DNA from: an uncultured Alistipes sp.
GTDB taxonomy: Bacteria; Bacteroidota; Bacteroidia; Bacteroidales; Rikenellaceae
Reading direction: 5' to 3'
Assembly (NCBI GenBank): GCA_900769405.1
Contig: CAAGGL010000024.1
Coordinates: 355,588 to 419,587, forward strand
DNA: 64,000 nucleotides
In this document: in pieces, positions 44,284-53,045 of the stretch
Layout of the letters: each line of letters opens with the position of its first letter
How positions within the stretch are numbered: the first letter of the stretch is position 1
Made by a program: the position numbers and the translations under genes
Notes under the pieces: generated by a model
The model's input: the letters and a program-made list of their open reading frames with translations, nothing else
The model's database searches: none
What the model was told of the DNA's origin: nothing

Positions 44284-47106
44284 TTAGTTATCAATTTTCT
44301 CAAAAATTTCGCGCAGGAATTGTCCCGTGTAGCTCTCCTCTACCTGCGCAACCTCGCGCGGTGAGCCCTCGGCAACCACTCGACCACCTGCTGCTCCACC
44401 CTCAGGGCCGATGTCAATCAGATGATCGGCAACCTTGATCACATCCAGATTGTGCTCGATCACAATCGCCGTATTGCCACGATCAACCAGCTTCGAGATC
44501 ACCTCCAACAGTTGTTTCACATCCTCGAAATGGAGTCCCGTCGTAGGCTCATCGAGGATATAGAGCGTGCGGCCCGTATCGCGCTTAGCCAACTCGGCCG
44601 AGAGTTTGATGCGCTGGCTCTCGCCACCCGACAGTGTTGTACAAGGCTGACCAAGAGTCAGATAGCCCAAACCAACCTCCTGAATTGCACGCAGTTTGGT
44701 TGCGATAGACGGTATCGACTCGAAGAACTCGACAGCGCGATTGATCGTCATATTGAGCACATCGTTGATACTCTTGCCCTTATACTTGACTTCGAGCGTT
44801 TCGCGATTGTAGCGACGACCGCCGCAGACCTTGCACGACACATAGACATCGGGAAGGAAGTTCATCTCGATGGTCTGCACGCCCGCACCGCGACACTCCT
44901 CGCAACGACCGCCACGGACATTGAACGAGAAACGACCCGCCTTGAAACCGCGCACCTGAGCGTCGGGCGTCGCCTCGAACAACTTACGAATATCGGCAAA
45001 AACACCCGAATAGGTTGCAGGATTGCTACGCGGCGAGCGACCAATCGGCGACTGATCGACTACCACAAGTTTGTCGATATGTTCAACGCCCTCGATCGAC
45101 TCGTACGGCATAGGTTGATCGAGCGAACGATACAACTCGCGGCTAAGTATCGGGCGCAGAGTCTCGTTCACGATCGACGACTTGCCGCTACCGCTCACAC
45201 CCGTAACACAGATAAATTTACCGAGCGGGAAGCTAACCGTTACGTTCTTCAAGTTGTTGCCCGTCGCACCGCGCAGCGTTATCACCTCGCCACTACCCTC
45301 GCGCAACCGTTCGGGCATAGGTATCGAACGGCGACCCGTCAGGTAGTCAGCCGTCAGCGAGTCGCTCTGCTCCACCTCCTCGGGCGTTCCGGCGGCAACG
45401 ATATGACCGCCCTTCATTCCGGCACGCGGACCGACATCGACAACATAGTCGGCCGAGCGGATCATCTCCTCGTCGTGTTCGACCACGATGACCGAGTTGC
45501 CCGCATCGCGTAACTCTTTGAGCGAGCGGATCAAACGGCGATTATCGCGCTGATGCAGACCAATGCTCGGCTCGTCCAAGATGTAGAGCACATTAACCAG
45601 CTGCGAGCCCACCTGCGTAGCTAATCGGATACGCTGGCTCTCGCCACCCGACAACGAGCGCGACGCACGCGACAGCGACAAATAACCCAAGCCCACATCG
45701 ACCAAAAAACCTGCACGCGAGCGCATCTCCTTCAATATTTCGTGCGCAATAGCGCGCTCCTTATCATTCAGTTCGTTCTCGACCTGCTCGGCCCAAACGG
45801 CAAATTCGGCAATGCTCATATCGCTCACCTCAGCGATATTCTTACCACCAACGCGGAAATAGAGCGACTCGCTACGCAGACGCGAGCCACCGCAGACGCT
45901 ACATTTCTGACGCACCAAGAACTGCTCGCGCCACTTATTGCCACGGCGCGAATCGTCATCGTCCAAATTATTGATATACTCAGCAACGCCCTCCCAAGCG
46001 ATCATCTGGCGACCAACCGACGCCCCACAATCGACCGCCATAGGCTGCGGATCGCCATACAGAACAACATTCATCACCTCCTCCGAGAATGTCGAAATCG
46101 GGTCGTCCAACGTGAAATCGTAACGATGTCCCAGTGCTTCGAGCGTCGCAAATAGCATATTACTGCGCGCCTTGCCCAGCGGCTCGATACCACCCTCGCG
46201 GATCGAACGATTGGGATTCGGCACGATGCGTTCGAGATCGAAAACCGCCTCGTCACCCAAGCCATTACAGTGCGGGCAGGCACCCTGAGGCGAGTTGAAC
46301 GAGAATGTATGAGGCGCAGGATCGTTGAATGCCAAACCCGTCGAGGGGCACATCAAGTGGCGACTATAAAAGCGCGAAGCGTCTGTATCATAGTCATATA
46401 CCGCCATCGTTCCCTTACCTTGGCGCATTGTTTCCTTCAAGCTCGTCACTAAGCGATCGTGCGACGACTCGCCCACGATCAGTCGATCGACAACCAAATC
46501 GATGTGGTGGATCTTATATCGGTCGAGCTTCATTCCCGCCGAGATATCCGTGATTTCGCCGTCGATACGAGCATAGAGGTAGCCCTTCTTCTGGAACTGC
46601 TCGAACAGTTCGCGATAGTGACCCTTACGTCCCTGAACTACGGGCGCCAGCAGAGCAATCTTGCGACCCGCGAAGCCCTCCTCGATCAACTCGATAATGC
46701 GCTCATCGGTGTAGTGCACCATCTGCTCACCCGTCACGGGCGAGTAGGCACGCGACGCGCGAGCATACAACAGACGCAGAAAATCGTTAATCTCGGTAAC
46801 CGTACCCACCGTCGAACGCGGATTCTTGTTGGTGGTCTTCTGCTCGATCGCAACCACCGGACTCAATCCCGTAATCTTGTCGACATCAGGGCGTTCCATA
46901 TTGCCGATGAATTGGCGGGCATAGGTCGACAGCGTCTCCATATAGCGGCGCTGACCCTCGGCATAGATCGTATCGAAGGCCAATGACGACTTGCCCGATC
47001 CCGACAATCCCGTCACCACAACCAACCGATTGCGCGGAATCTCGACATCGACATTCTTCAAATTATGTACGCGGGCACCGAGCACCCGAATCTTATCATC
47101 TTCCAT
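44284..47106 (-). CDS. uvrA: Excinuclease ABC subunit A
   Basis: A 940-residue UvrA, the damage-recognition ATPase of nucleotide excision repair. Two ABC modules: Walker A VVVTGLSGSGKSSLAFD near the N-terminus and ICVTGVSGSGKSSIVNE near the middle; signatures SLSGGESQRIRLATQ and TLSGGESQRIKLSAE; zinc sites CSVCGGSRLRSES, CEECRGAGVQ and CKVCGGRRYNRET. ATG 47106 (MEDDKIRVLGARVHNLKN) is chosen over an upstream start because it sits 5 bases after the previous stop. Normal length. Confidence 0.97.
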   Translation of the reverse strand: MEDDKIRVLGARVHNLKNVDVEIPRNRLVVVTGLSGSGKSSLAFDTIYAEGQRRYMETLSTYARQFIGNMERPDVDKITGLSPVVAIEQKTTNKNPRSTVGTVTEINDFLRLLYARASRAYSPVTGEQMVHYTDERIIELIEEGFAGRKIALLAPVVQGRKGHYRELFEQFQKKGYLYARIDGEITDISAGMKLDRYKIHHIDLVVDRLIVGESSHDRLVTSLKETMRQGKGTMAVYDYDTDASRFYSRHLMCPSTGLAFNDPAPHTFSFNSPQGACPHCNGLGDEAVFDLERIVPNPNRSIREGGIEPLGKARSNMLFATLEALGHRYDFTLDDPISTFSEEVMNVVLYGDPQPMAVDCGASVGRQMIAWEGVAEYINNLDDDDSRRGNKWREQFLVRQKCSVCGGSRLRSESLYFRVGGKNIAEVSDMSIAEFAVWAEQVENELNDKERAIAHEILKEMRSRAGFLVDVGLGYLSLSRASRSLSGGESQRIRLATQVGSQLVNVLYILDEPSIGLHQRDNRRLIRSLKELRDAGNSVIVVEHDEEMIRSADYVVDVGPRAGMKGGHIVAAGTPEEVEQSDSLTADYLTGRRSIPMPERLREGSGEVITLRGATGNNLKNVTVSFPLGKFICVTGVSGSGKSSIVNETLRPILSRELYRSLDQPMPYESIEGVEHIDKLVVVDQSPIGRSPRSNPATYSGVFADIRKLFEATPDAQVRGFKAGRFSFNVRGGRCEECRGAGVQTIEMNFLPDVYVSCKVCGGRRYNRETLEVKYKGKSINDVLNMTINRAVEFFESIPSIATKLRAIQEVGLGYLTLGQPCTTLSGGESQRIKLSAELAKRDTGRTLYILDEPTTGLHFEDVKQLLEVISKLVDRGNTAIVIEHNLDVIKVADHLIDIGPEGGAAGGRVVAEGSPREVAQVEESYTGQFLREIFEKIDN

Positions 47107-47111
47107 CGTCG

Positions 47112-47573
47112 TTACCTGTTTTGAGTGGTACACAGGTCGGGCAGGCTCTCCAACGGGCGATAACCCTCATCGGTTCGTTCCCAGCCGCGAAGCGCAATTC
47201 CGTTGGTCAGTAGCACATAACGTGCCCCGACAACCGCATTGTAGCGCATTGCCTGATCGCGCACCGAAGCATCGATAGCCACCTTCGGCTCCTTACATTC
47301 AGCCAGCAACAGCGGCTCACCCATCGAGTCGCAAACCACCACATCGGCGCGTTGCGGCTGACCATTGATGCATACCGCATACTCCTGACACACAGAATAT
47401 AACGGAGCACCGCACTGCTGCGTAAGGCAGGCTATCAAATGGCGGCGCACCCACTCCTCGGGAGTCAGCACCAACCACTTGCGGCGCAGCTCGTCCCACA
47501 CCATAGTCTGCCCCTCGCGTTCGGTCAAACGCGGGTTGCAAGGCGGAAAATTGAGTTTGGGAAGCTCGTTCAT
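47112..47573 (-). CDS. Small HsdR_N-type protein (PD-(D/E)XK nuclease fold)
   Basis: A 153-residue protein resembling only the N-terminal domain of type I restriction R subunits. Nuclease-fold motif: ADVVVCDSMGEPLLLAECK (Asp, then E-x-K), followed by RDQAMRYNAVVGARYVLLTN with the conserved Gln. There is no helicase domain and no methylase or specificity gene nearby, so this is not a restriction system. It ends 5 bases before uvrA, so it is probably co-transcribed with it; a DNA repair link is inference. Confidence 0.85.
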   Translation of the reverse strand: MNELPKLNFPPCNPRLTEREGQTMVWDELRRKWLVLTPEEWVRRHLIACLTQQCGAPLYSVCQEYAVCINGQPQRADVVVCDSMGEPLLLAECKEPKVAIDASVRDQAMRYNAVVGARYVLLTNGIALRGWERTDEGYRPLESLPDLCTTQNR

Positions 47574-47604
47574 TGCGCTGTTTCAAAAAAATTACGTATC
47601 TTTA
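47573..47604 (+). promoter_or_regulatory. Possible promoter of the GH2-like gene
   Basis: TTG (47573-47575), 21 bp, TATCTTTA (47597-47604), one mismatch to TAnnTTTG. Confidence 0.45.
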
Positions 47605-47615
47605 CCAACTGAATG

Positions 47616-47623
47616 CAAAGTTA
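47616..47623 (-). promoter_or_regulatory. -7 element of the HsdR_N/uvrA promoter
   Basis: TAACTTTG on the minus strand, 43 bases before the start codon at 47573. No clear TTTG at the usual spacing. Confidence 0.5.
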
Positions 47624-47641
47624 ATCAATAATTGCGAAAAG

Positions 47642-49426
47642 ATGAATATCCGAAGATATATTTCGTTACTGCTTTTAGCAGCTTTTTCGACCGCTACCGC
47701 TCAGGAGTGGCAAAATCCCGAAATTACGGCCGAGGGCAAAGAGCCCGCGCGCTGCCCGATCATCAGCTATGCCTCGCGTAATGAGGCTCTGCTCGGTGGT
47801 CTCGACCGCTCGCGCTACTTCCAGCCGATGCCCCAAAATGGCGAGTGGCAGAGCTCGACAATCGGCGACGATAAGCTCTACTCGACCTACTTTGCTATGC
47901 CATTTGCGTGGATCGACCGCGAGGTATTTTTGCACATCGAGGGCATCGGTTCGTCGTACATCGTCGAGATGCACGGAGAACAAATCGCATACAGCCAAGA
48001 CGGCCGCACACCTGCCGAATTCGACATTACGAAATATTGCAAGGAGGGTCGTAACTCGTTCACTATTCGCGTTTTGGGCAATAGCGCAGCCAACCAGATC
48101 AAGCACTCGGAGCAGCCCTCCGCAGCACCCTATGTCTATGTCGTTGCGCAGCCGCGAGTGCGTGTTCGCGACATCGTGATTGACACGCGCGACGACCACG
48201 GCAGCGGTCTGTTCGCTATGGGCGTGGTGCTCAAAAGCCACCTGCTCAATGCAAAGGATTATCGAATTCACTACGAGCTGCTCGATCCCGCCGGCAAGGT
48301 CGTAAGCTACGGTCACCGCGACCTGAAACTCGATATGCAACGCGAGGATACAGTCCGTTTTCTGGACAACATCTCGAACGTAATGGCGTGGAGCCACGAG
48401 GCACCTTATCTATATACGGCCGTAATCAAAACCCAATACGAGGGTCGATTTGGTGAGTATCTGGTGCTGCCCGTCGGTTTCCGCTCGCTGCGATTCGACA
48501 ACGGCAAGATGAGCGTTAATGAGGTGCCCGTCGAGTTGCACGCCGTCGATTTCGCAATGACGGGCGACATCGCCACTACTGCCGAGCAGCTGCGCGAACT
48601 ACGTAAGCGGGGTTACAACGCACTGAAAATCAAGGGCGGCCCGCAGCTCGACGCACTCTATGAGTTGTGCGACCGATTGGGTTTCTACGTAATCAATCAG
48701 GCCGATGTAAACACCTCGCGCCATAGCGCATCGCGTCGCGTGGGTGGCAACCCCTCGAACGACCCCGCGTGGGAGAGTGCATACGTCGATCGCGCTGTCG
48801 GTATGTATCACGCCTCGAAGAATCACCCCTCGGTGGTGGCATTCTCGATTGCCGAGCAGTCGTCGAACGGCTATTGCCTGTATGAGAGCTATCTGGCAAT
48901 GAAGCGTTTGGAGCAGGTGCGCCCCGTGCTCTACCCCGCTGCCGCAGGCGAGTGGAACAGCGACCGCCTGGACTATGTGACTGTACCCGCCACTTCGCTC
49001 GCTAAGTCGAATGTCGCAATCCGCCAGTTGAATACTACTGAGTTTCTGATCTCGAACGGCAGCGAGCTGGCTCCCGTCGATGCAGTTGCGGTCTATACCG
49101 TTCGCGTTGGTCGCTCGGTGGTTGCCGAGGGTGAAGTGAAGATGATGCTGGCGGCAGGTTCGTCGCGCACGCTGACCGTACCTATCGACAAGGTTAAAGA
49201 TGGCAAATCGTACACTATCGAGGTTCGCGTAGAACAGCCCGAACCGCAGTATATCTATGTTCATCACGTCGAGGACACCACACCTCAACCCGAACAGACC
49301 CGCGTGGGCAAGGTGATCACCACCGTGCGCGAATTCTTCCGTTATACCCCTGAGGCTGAGGCTGCTCCACGCACACAACTCGCGAGCACAACCGTCAATG
49401 GAGCAAAACCGAAGGCGAAGAAATAG
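47642..49426 (+). CDS. Exported GH2-like (beta-galactosidase family) protein, shortened catalytic barrel
   Basis: A 594-residue protein with signal peptide (MNIRRYISLLLLAAFSTATAQ; ATG 47642 chosen for it). Domain order follows GH2: jelly-roll sugar-binding domain (to about 180), Ig-like domain (about 190-310), barrel start (GFRSLRFDNG, VPVELHAVDFAMTG, LRKRGYNALKI). The acid/base Glu405 is present in AFSIAEQSSNG, but about 120 residues expected after it, including the nucleophile motif (ILCEY in LacZ), are missing: RLDYVTVP leads almost directly into the next beta domain. It is probably non-catalytic or has changed function. Confidence 0.82.
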   Translation: MNIRRYISLLLLAAFSTATAQEWQNPEITAEGKEPARCPIISYASRNEALLGGLDRSRYFQPMPQNGEWQSSTIGDDKLYSTYFAMPFAWIDREVFLHIEGIGSSYIVEMHGEQIAYSQDGRTPAEFDITKYCKEGRNSFTIRVLGNSAANQIKHSEQPSAAPYVYVVAQPRVRVRDIVIDTRDDHGSGLFAMGVVLKSHLLNAKDYRIHYELLDPAGKVVSYGHRDLKLDMQREDTVRFLDNISNVMAWSHEAPYLYTAVIKTQYEGRFGEYLVLPVGFRSLRFDNGKMSVNEVPVELHAVDFAMTGDIATTAEQLRELRKRGYNALKIKGGPQLDALYELCDRLGFYVINQADVNTSRHSASRRVGGNPSNDPAWESAYVDRAVGMYHASKNHPSVVAFSIAEQSSNGYCLYESYLAMKRLEQVRPVLYPAAAGEWNSDRLDYVTVPATSLAKSNVAIRQLNTTEFLISNGSELAPVDAVAVYTVRVGRSVVAEGEVKMMLAAGSSRTLTVPIDKVKDGKSYTIEVRVEQPEPQYIYVHHVEDTTPQPEQTRVGKVITTVREFFRYTPEAEAAPRTQLASTTVNGAKPKAKK

Positions 49427-49446
49427 CGAACATTACCTAAAAAAGT

Positions 49447-49484
49447 AAAACGCGCGACCTCCACTTCGAGAGATCGCGCGTTTT
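49447..49484. terminator. Bidirectional terminator
   Basis: AAAACGCGCGA (49447-49457) pairs with TCGCGCGTTTT (49474-49484), between converging genes. Confidence 0.85.
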
Positions 49485-49499
49485 GCATTTTTCGGACAC

Positions 49500-49976
49500 C
49501 TACTCCTCCAATTCGTAAGGCAGGAAATGAAACTCCTCACGAGCCTTTTGCTCCGGAAAACAGTAGTAGGTAATATCGGCCGACGAGCAAACCTCACCCT
49601 CGCACGAGAGCGTCGCCTCGATCATCACAAAACTGCGTTTGCGCTCGACGATATGCGCACGCACCTCGATCTGAACGCCCTCACCCGTCGGTACGGGCTT
49701 GCGATATTTGATATTGAACGAGGTTGTCATCGCCGCCGTCTGGATTTTACGCGAGATGACCCAGCCGCCAACCTCGTCCATCAGCGTCGCCTGAATACCG
49801 CCGTGCAGCGTCTGCACCCAACCCTGATACTCGGCACGCGGAGTCCAAAAGCAGACCACGTCGTCGCCGTCCTCGTAGAACTCCATCTTCAAGCCATAGG
49901 GATTATGTGGCGCACAAGCAAAACAATTGTAGCCATCGTGCTCCAAACCGATATAGGGATTGCGAATTTTCTTCAT
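49500..49976 (-). CDS. PaaI-type hotdog-fold thioesterase
   Basis: A 158-residue hotdog thioesterase, hydrolysing an acyl-CoA or similar thioester. It opens MKKIRNPYIGLEHDGYNC; the family motif HNPYGLKMEFYEDG and the active-site helix LHGGIQATLMDEVGGWVI are clear. ATG 49976 is chosen over a far upstream start because the family begins near the NPYIGL segment. A minus-strand TAAATTTG (50000-50007) precedes it. Substrate unknown. Confidence 0.9.
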   Translation of the reverse strand: MKKIRNPYIGLEHDGYNCFACAPHNPYGLKMEFYEDGDDVVCFWTPRAEYQGWVQTLHGGIQATLMDEVGGWVISRKIQTAAMTTSFNIKYRKPVPTGEGVQIEVRAHIVERKRSFVMIEATLSCEGEVCSSADITYYCFPEQKAREEFHFLPYELEE

Positions 49977-49999
49977 AGTTTTTGCGCTTTTATGCGGCA

Positions 50000-50007
50000 C
50001 AAATTTA
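50000..50007 (-). promoter_or_regulatory. -7 element of the thioesterase gene
   Basis: TAAATTTG on the minus strand 24 bases before the start codon; no clear -33 element. Confidence 0.5.
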
Positions 50008-50177
50008 GTATTTTTTATGAAGAGTAGCAGACTTGGCGGCACATTTTTTGAGAGTTCGCCCTTCACAGCCAAAAAAAATCGCGCCAAAGCCATTGTGCGC
50101 AATTATTTGCAATACAGCAGATTATAATTTTGGGTATAATTTATTTATTAAAATATGTTAAAAAAAGTTGCAAAAAG

Positions 50178-50208
50178 TTTGCAGATATAAAAATTTGCCT
50201 TACCTTTG
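50178..50208 (+). promoter_or_regulatory. Promoter of tRNA-Lys
   Basis: TTTG (50178-50181), 19 bp, TACCTTTG (50201-50208), 27 bases before the mature tRNA. Confidence 0.85.
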
Positions 50209-50234
50209 CACTCGCAATCAGGAAATGATTGAAT

Positions 50235-50307
50235 GCCTCTTTAGCTCAGTTGGTAGAGCACGACACTCTTAATGTTGGGGTCCAGGGTTCGAGCCCCTGA
50301 GGGGGTA
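50235..50307 (+). tRNA. tRNA-Lys (anticodon CTT)
   Basis: A 73-base cloverleaf. Acceptor GCCTCTT pairs with AGGGGGT (with G-U wobbles), D arm GCTC...GAGC, anticodon stem CGACA/TGTTG with loop CTCTTAA giving CTT at positions 34-36, T arm CAGGG-TTCGAGC-CCCTG, discriminator A. CCA is not encoded. Confidence 0.93.
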
Positions 50308-50310
50308 CAG

Positions 50311-50343
50311 AAAAGCGGAAATCGAAAGGTTTCCGCTTTTTTT
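50311..50343 (+). terminator. Terminator after tRNA-Lys
   Basis: AAAAGCGGAAA (50311-50321) pairs with TTTCCGCTTTT (50330-50340), with a T-run. Confidence 0.88.
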
Positions 50344-50431
50344 GTTATGTTTTGCTCTCCTGAAAATTCACAGCAGGACAACTCGACCATTTTATTTTAC
50401 CAATATAAAATAAAAAATCGTAGTTTTTCGT

Positions 50432-50439
50432 TATCTTTG
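50432..50439 (+). promoter_or_regulatory. -7 element of the lon promoter
   Basis: TATCTTTG about 85 bases before the lon ATG; the -33 element is not obvious, so activation may be needed. Confidence 0.5.
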
Positions 50440-50523
50440 CGGCGAGCAATTATGCCCCTTGGCGAACGAGCACGACGGACTTCGGCTCACAAATTGCTCC
50501 ATACACATAATAAACGACTGATT

Positions 50524-52947
50524 ATGAGTAAAAAAAATAGCGTATTAGAATTAGAAGATCTGGCCGGTATCAACCTCGCGGATGGTCAGGCACAGGTCAT
50601 TCCGATCATCACGGGCGATGACGTTCCGACCGAGCAGAGCTCAGTACCCGACGTGTTGCCCATTCTGACATTGCGCAGTTCGGTGCTCTTCCCCGGCGCA
50701 ATCACCCCCATTACGGTCGGACGCGAAAAGAGTATCAAACTCGTGCGCGAAGTGAACGCCTCGGGCGGTATGCTCGGTGCCGTTTTGCAGCGCGAAACCG
50801 AGATCGAGACCCCTACCCCGAACGATATGTACAAGGTGGGTACGGCAGCGCGTATTCTCAAAATTCTCGAAATGCCCAATCAGACTCTGACCGTCATCTT
50901 GAACGGTTTGGAGAAGATCGAGGTGGGCGAATATCAGCAGACCGAGCCCTATTTCCGTGCGACGGTAACCCCGATTCGCGATTCGTCGCCCGATGAGTCG
51001 AACGTCGAGTTCAACGCTCTGGTGGAGTCGATCCGCGACGTGACTCTGCACATCATCGACATCTCGCCCATTATGCCCAAGGAGGCAGCTTTCGCAATCA
51101 AGAATATCGATTCGAGCCGTGGTATCATCAACTTCATCTGCTCGAACATCGAGATGAGCGACGCCGATCGTCAGCACCTGCTCGAAGCACCCGGTTTGTT
51201 GGCGCGTGCTCGCCGTTTGTTGGAGATTTTGGTTCGCGAGCAGCAGTTAATCGAGCTCAAAAACGAGATTCAATCGAAGGTTAAGCAGGATATGGATCGC
51301 CAGCAGCGCGACTACTACCTGCAACAGCAGATGCGCACCATTCAGGACGAGTTGGGCGAGGGCGAGGATGCCGAGATTGCTCAGATGCGCGAACAGGCCG
51401 AGAAGAAGAATTGGAGCAAGGAGGTTGGCGAGCTGTTCGAGAAGGAGTTAGGAAAGTTGGAGCGACTGAATCCCGCCGTAGCGGAGTACTCGGTGCAGAT
51501 GACCTACTTGCAGCTGATGCTCGAACTGCCGTGGAACGATACAACCGAGGATAACCTCGACTTGGAGTGCGCTCGCAAGCAGCTCGACGATGACCACTAC
51601 GGTTTGGAGGAGGTCAAGGATCGAATCCTCGAACATCTGGCTGTGATCAAACTCAAAGGCGACTTGAAGTCGCCGATCATCTGTCTGTATGGCCCTCCGG
51701 GAGTGGGTAAGACCTCGCTCGGCAAGTCGGTTGCGGCTGCATTGCAGCGTAAGTTCGGTCGTATTTCGCTCGGTGGTCTGCACGATGAGGCTGAGATTCG
51801 CGGTCACCGCCGCACCTACATCGGCGCTATGCCCGGTCGTATCATTCAGACTATCAAGCGTTGCGGCTCGTCGAACCCCGTCATCATTCTCGACGAGGTG
51901 GACAAGGTGACCGTGAGCAACCACGGCGATCCGTCGAGTGCTCTGTTGGAGGTTCTCGACCCCGAGCAGAACACCACGTTCCACGACAACTACCTCGATA
52001 CGGAGTACGATCTGTCGAAGGTTATGTTCATCGCAACGGCCAACAACGTGCAGAAGATCGCTCCCGCATTGCGCGACCGTATGGAGATGATCAATATCGC
52101 GGGATACCTGCTCGAAGATAAGGTGCAGATCGCACTGAACCACCTCGTTCCGAAGGAGTGCGAGGCTCACGGCTTAAAGACCGAAGATATGGTGATCCCG
52201 TCGGCTGTGGTCGAGAAGATCATCTCAGAATATACTCGCGAGATGGGTGTGCGCTCGCTCGATAAGCATATCGCCAAGATCGCCCGCTACCGCGCAAAGC
52301 AGATCGGTTTCAACGAGCAGTTCGATGCTGAGATCTCGGCAGCTGATGTCGAGAAGATCCTCGGTATGCCCAAATTCCGTCAGGATCAGTACGAGATCGG
52401 CGGTATGGTCGGCATCGTTACGGGTTTGGCGTGGACCGAGGTTGGCGGCGATATTCTCTATGTCGAGTCGATCCTTACCCCCGGTAAGGGCAAACTCAAC
52501 CTGACGGGCAACCTGGGCGACGTAATGAAGGAGTCGGCTACGATCGCTCACGAGTGGGTTATGGCTCACTACAAGGAGCTCGGTATCGACCGCGAGAAGT
52601 TCGAGAAGTTCGACCTCAATATTCACGTTCCCGAGGGTGCAATTCCGAAGGACGGCCCCAGCGCAGGTATCACGATGGTCACTTCGATCGTTTCGACCTA
52701 CACGGGACGCAAGGTGAACGAGCGCATAGCAATGACGGGCGAAACCACACTGCGTGGTCGTGTAATGCCCGTAGGCGGCATCAAGGAGAAGATCCTCGCA
52801 GCCAAGCGCGCAGGTATCAACACACTGATCCTCTGCGAGGACAACCGCAAAGATGTAGCCGAGATCAAACCCGAATATATCGACGGATTGACCTTCCACT
52901 ACGTTCGCTCGAACGACGAGGTTCTGGCTTTGGCATTGGAGAAGTAA
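50524..52947 (+). CDS. lon: ATP-dependent protease Lon
   Basis: An 807-residue LonA protease, degrading misfolded and regulatory proteins. N-terminal substrate domain (VLPILTLRSSVLFPGAITPI), coiled linker, AAA+ module with Walker A GPPGVGKTSLGKS and Walker B VIILDEVDK, sensor region MFIATANNVQ, and a proteolytic domain with the Ser/Lys dyad in PKDGPSAGITM and AAKRAGI. The ATG at 50524 is used; the open frame extends upstream but that part overlaps the tRNA and its terminator. Normal length for LonA. Confidence 0.96.
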   Translation: MSKKNSVLELEDLAGINLADGQAQVIPIITGDDVPTEQSSVPDVLPILTLRSSVLFPGAITPITVGREKSIKLVREVNASGGMLGAVLQRETEIETPTPNDMYKVGTAARILKILEMPNQTLTVILNGLEKIEVGEYQQTEPYFRATVTPIRDSSPDESNVEFNALVESIRDVTLHIIDISPIMPKEAAFAIKNIDSSRGIINFICSNIEMSDADRQHLLEAPGLLARARRLLEILVREQQLIELKNEIQSKVKQDMDRQQRDYYLQQQMRTIQDELGEGEDAEIAQMREQAEKKNWSKEVGELFEKELGKLERLNPAVAEYSVQMTYLQLMLELPWNDTTEDNLDLECARKQLDDDHYGLEEVKDRILEHLAVIKLKGDLKSPIICLYGPPGVGKTSLGKSVAAALQRKFGRISLGGLHDEAEIRGHRRTYIGAMPGRIIQTIKRCGSSNPVIILDEVDKVTVSNHGDPSSALLEVLDPEQNTTFHDNYLDTEYDLSKVMFIATANNVQKIAPALRDRMEMINIAGYLLEDKVQIALNHLVPKECEAHGLKTEDMVIPSAVVEKIISEYTREMGVRSLDKHIAKIARYRAKQIGFNEQFDAEISAADVEKILGMPKFRQDQYEIGGMVGIVTGLAWTEVGGDILYVESILTPGKGKLNLTGNLGDVMKESATIAHEWVMAHYKELGIDREKFEKFDLNIHVPEGAIPKDGPSAGITMVTSIVSTYTGRKVNERIAMTGETTLRGRVMPVGGIKEKILAAKRAGINTLILCEDNRKDVAEIKPEYIDGLTFHYVRSNDEVLALALEK

Positions 52948-52968
52948 CGGATTGATTACATACACAGA

Positions 52969-53000
52969 AAAAGGTCGCGCGGAAACGTGCGACCTTTTTC
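52969..53000. terminator. Terminator after lon
   Basis: AAAAGGTCGC (52969-52978) pairs with GCGACCTTTT (52989-52998), followed by T. It lies between converging genes (lon and the histidine kinase). Confidence 0.85.
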
Positions 53001-53045
53001 TATATACATTGAGCAAACCGTTAACAAAGTTTGACCTAAACCAAT

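Noticed and set aside
47112..47573. A type I restriction system
   Set aside because: Only an HsdR_N-like domain is present; no helicase part, methylase or specificity subunit is nearby.
50272..50523. Upstream extension of lon
   Set aside because: It overlaps the tRNA-Lys gene, its terminator and the likely lon promoter.
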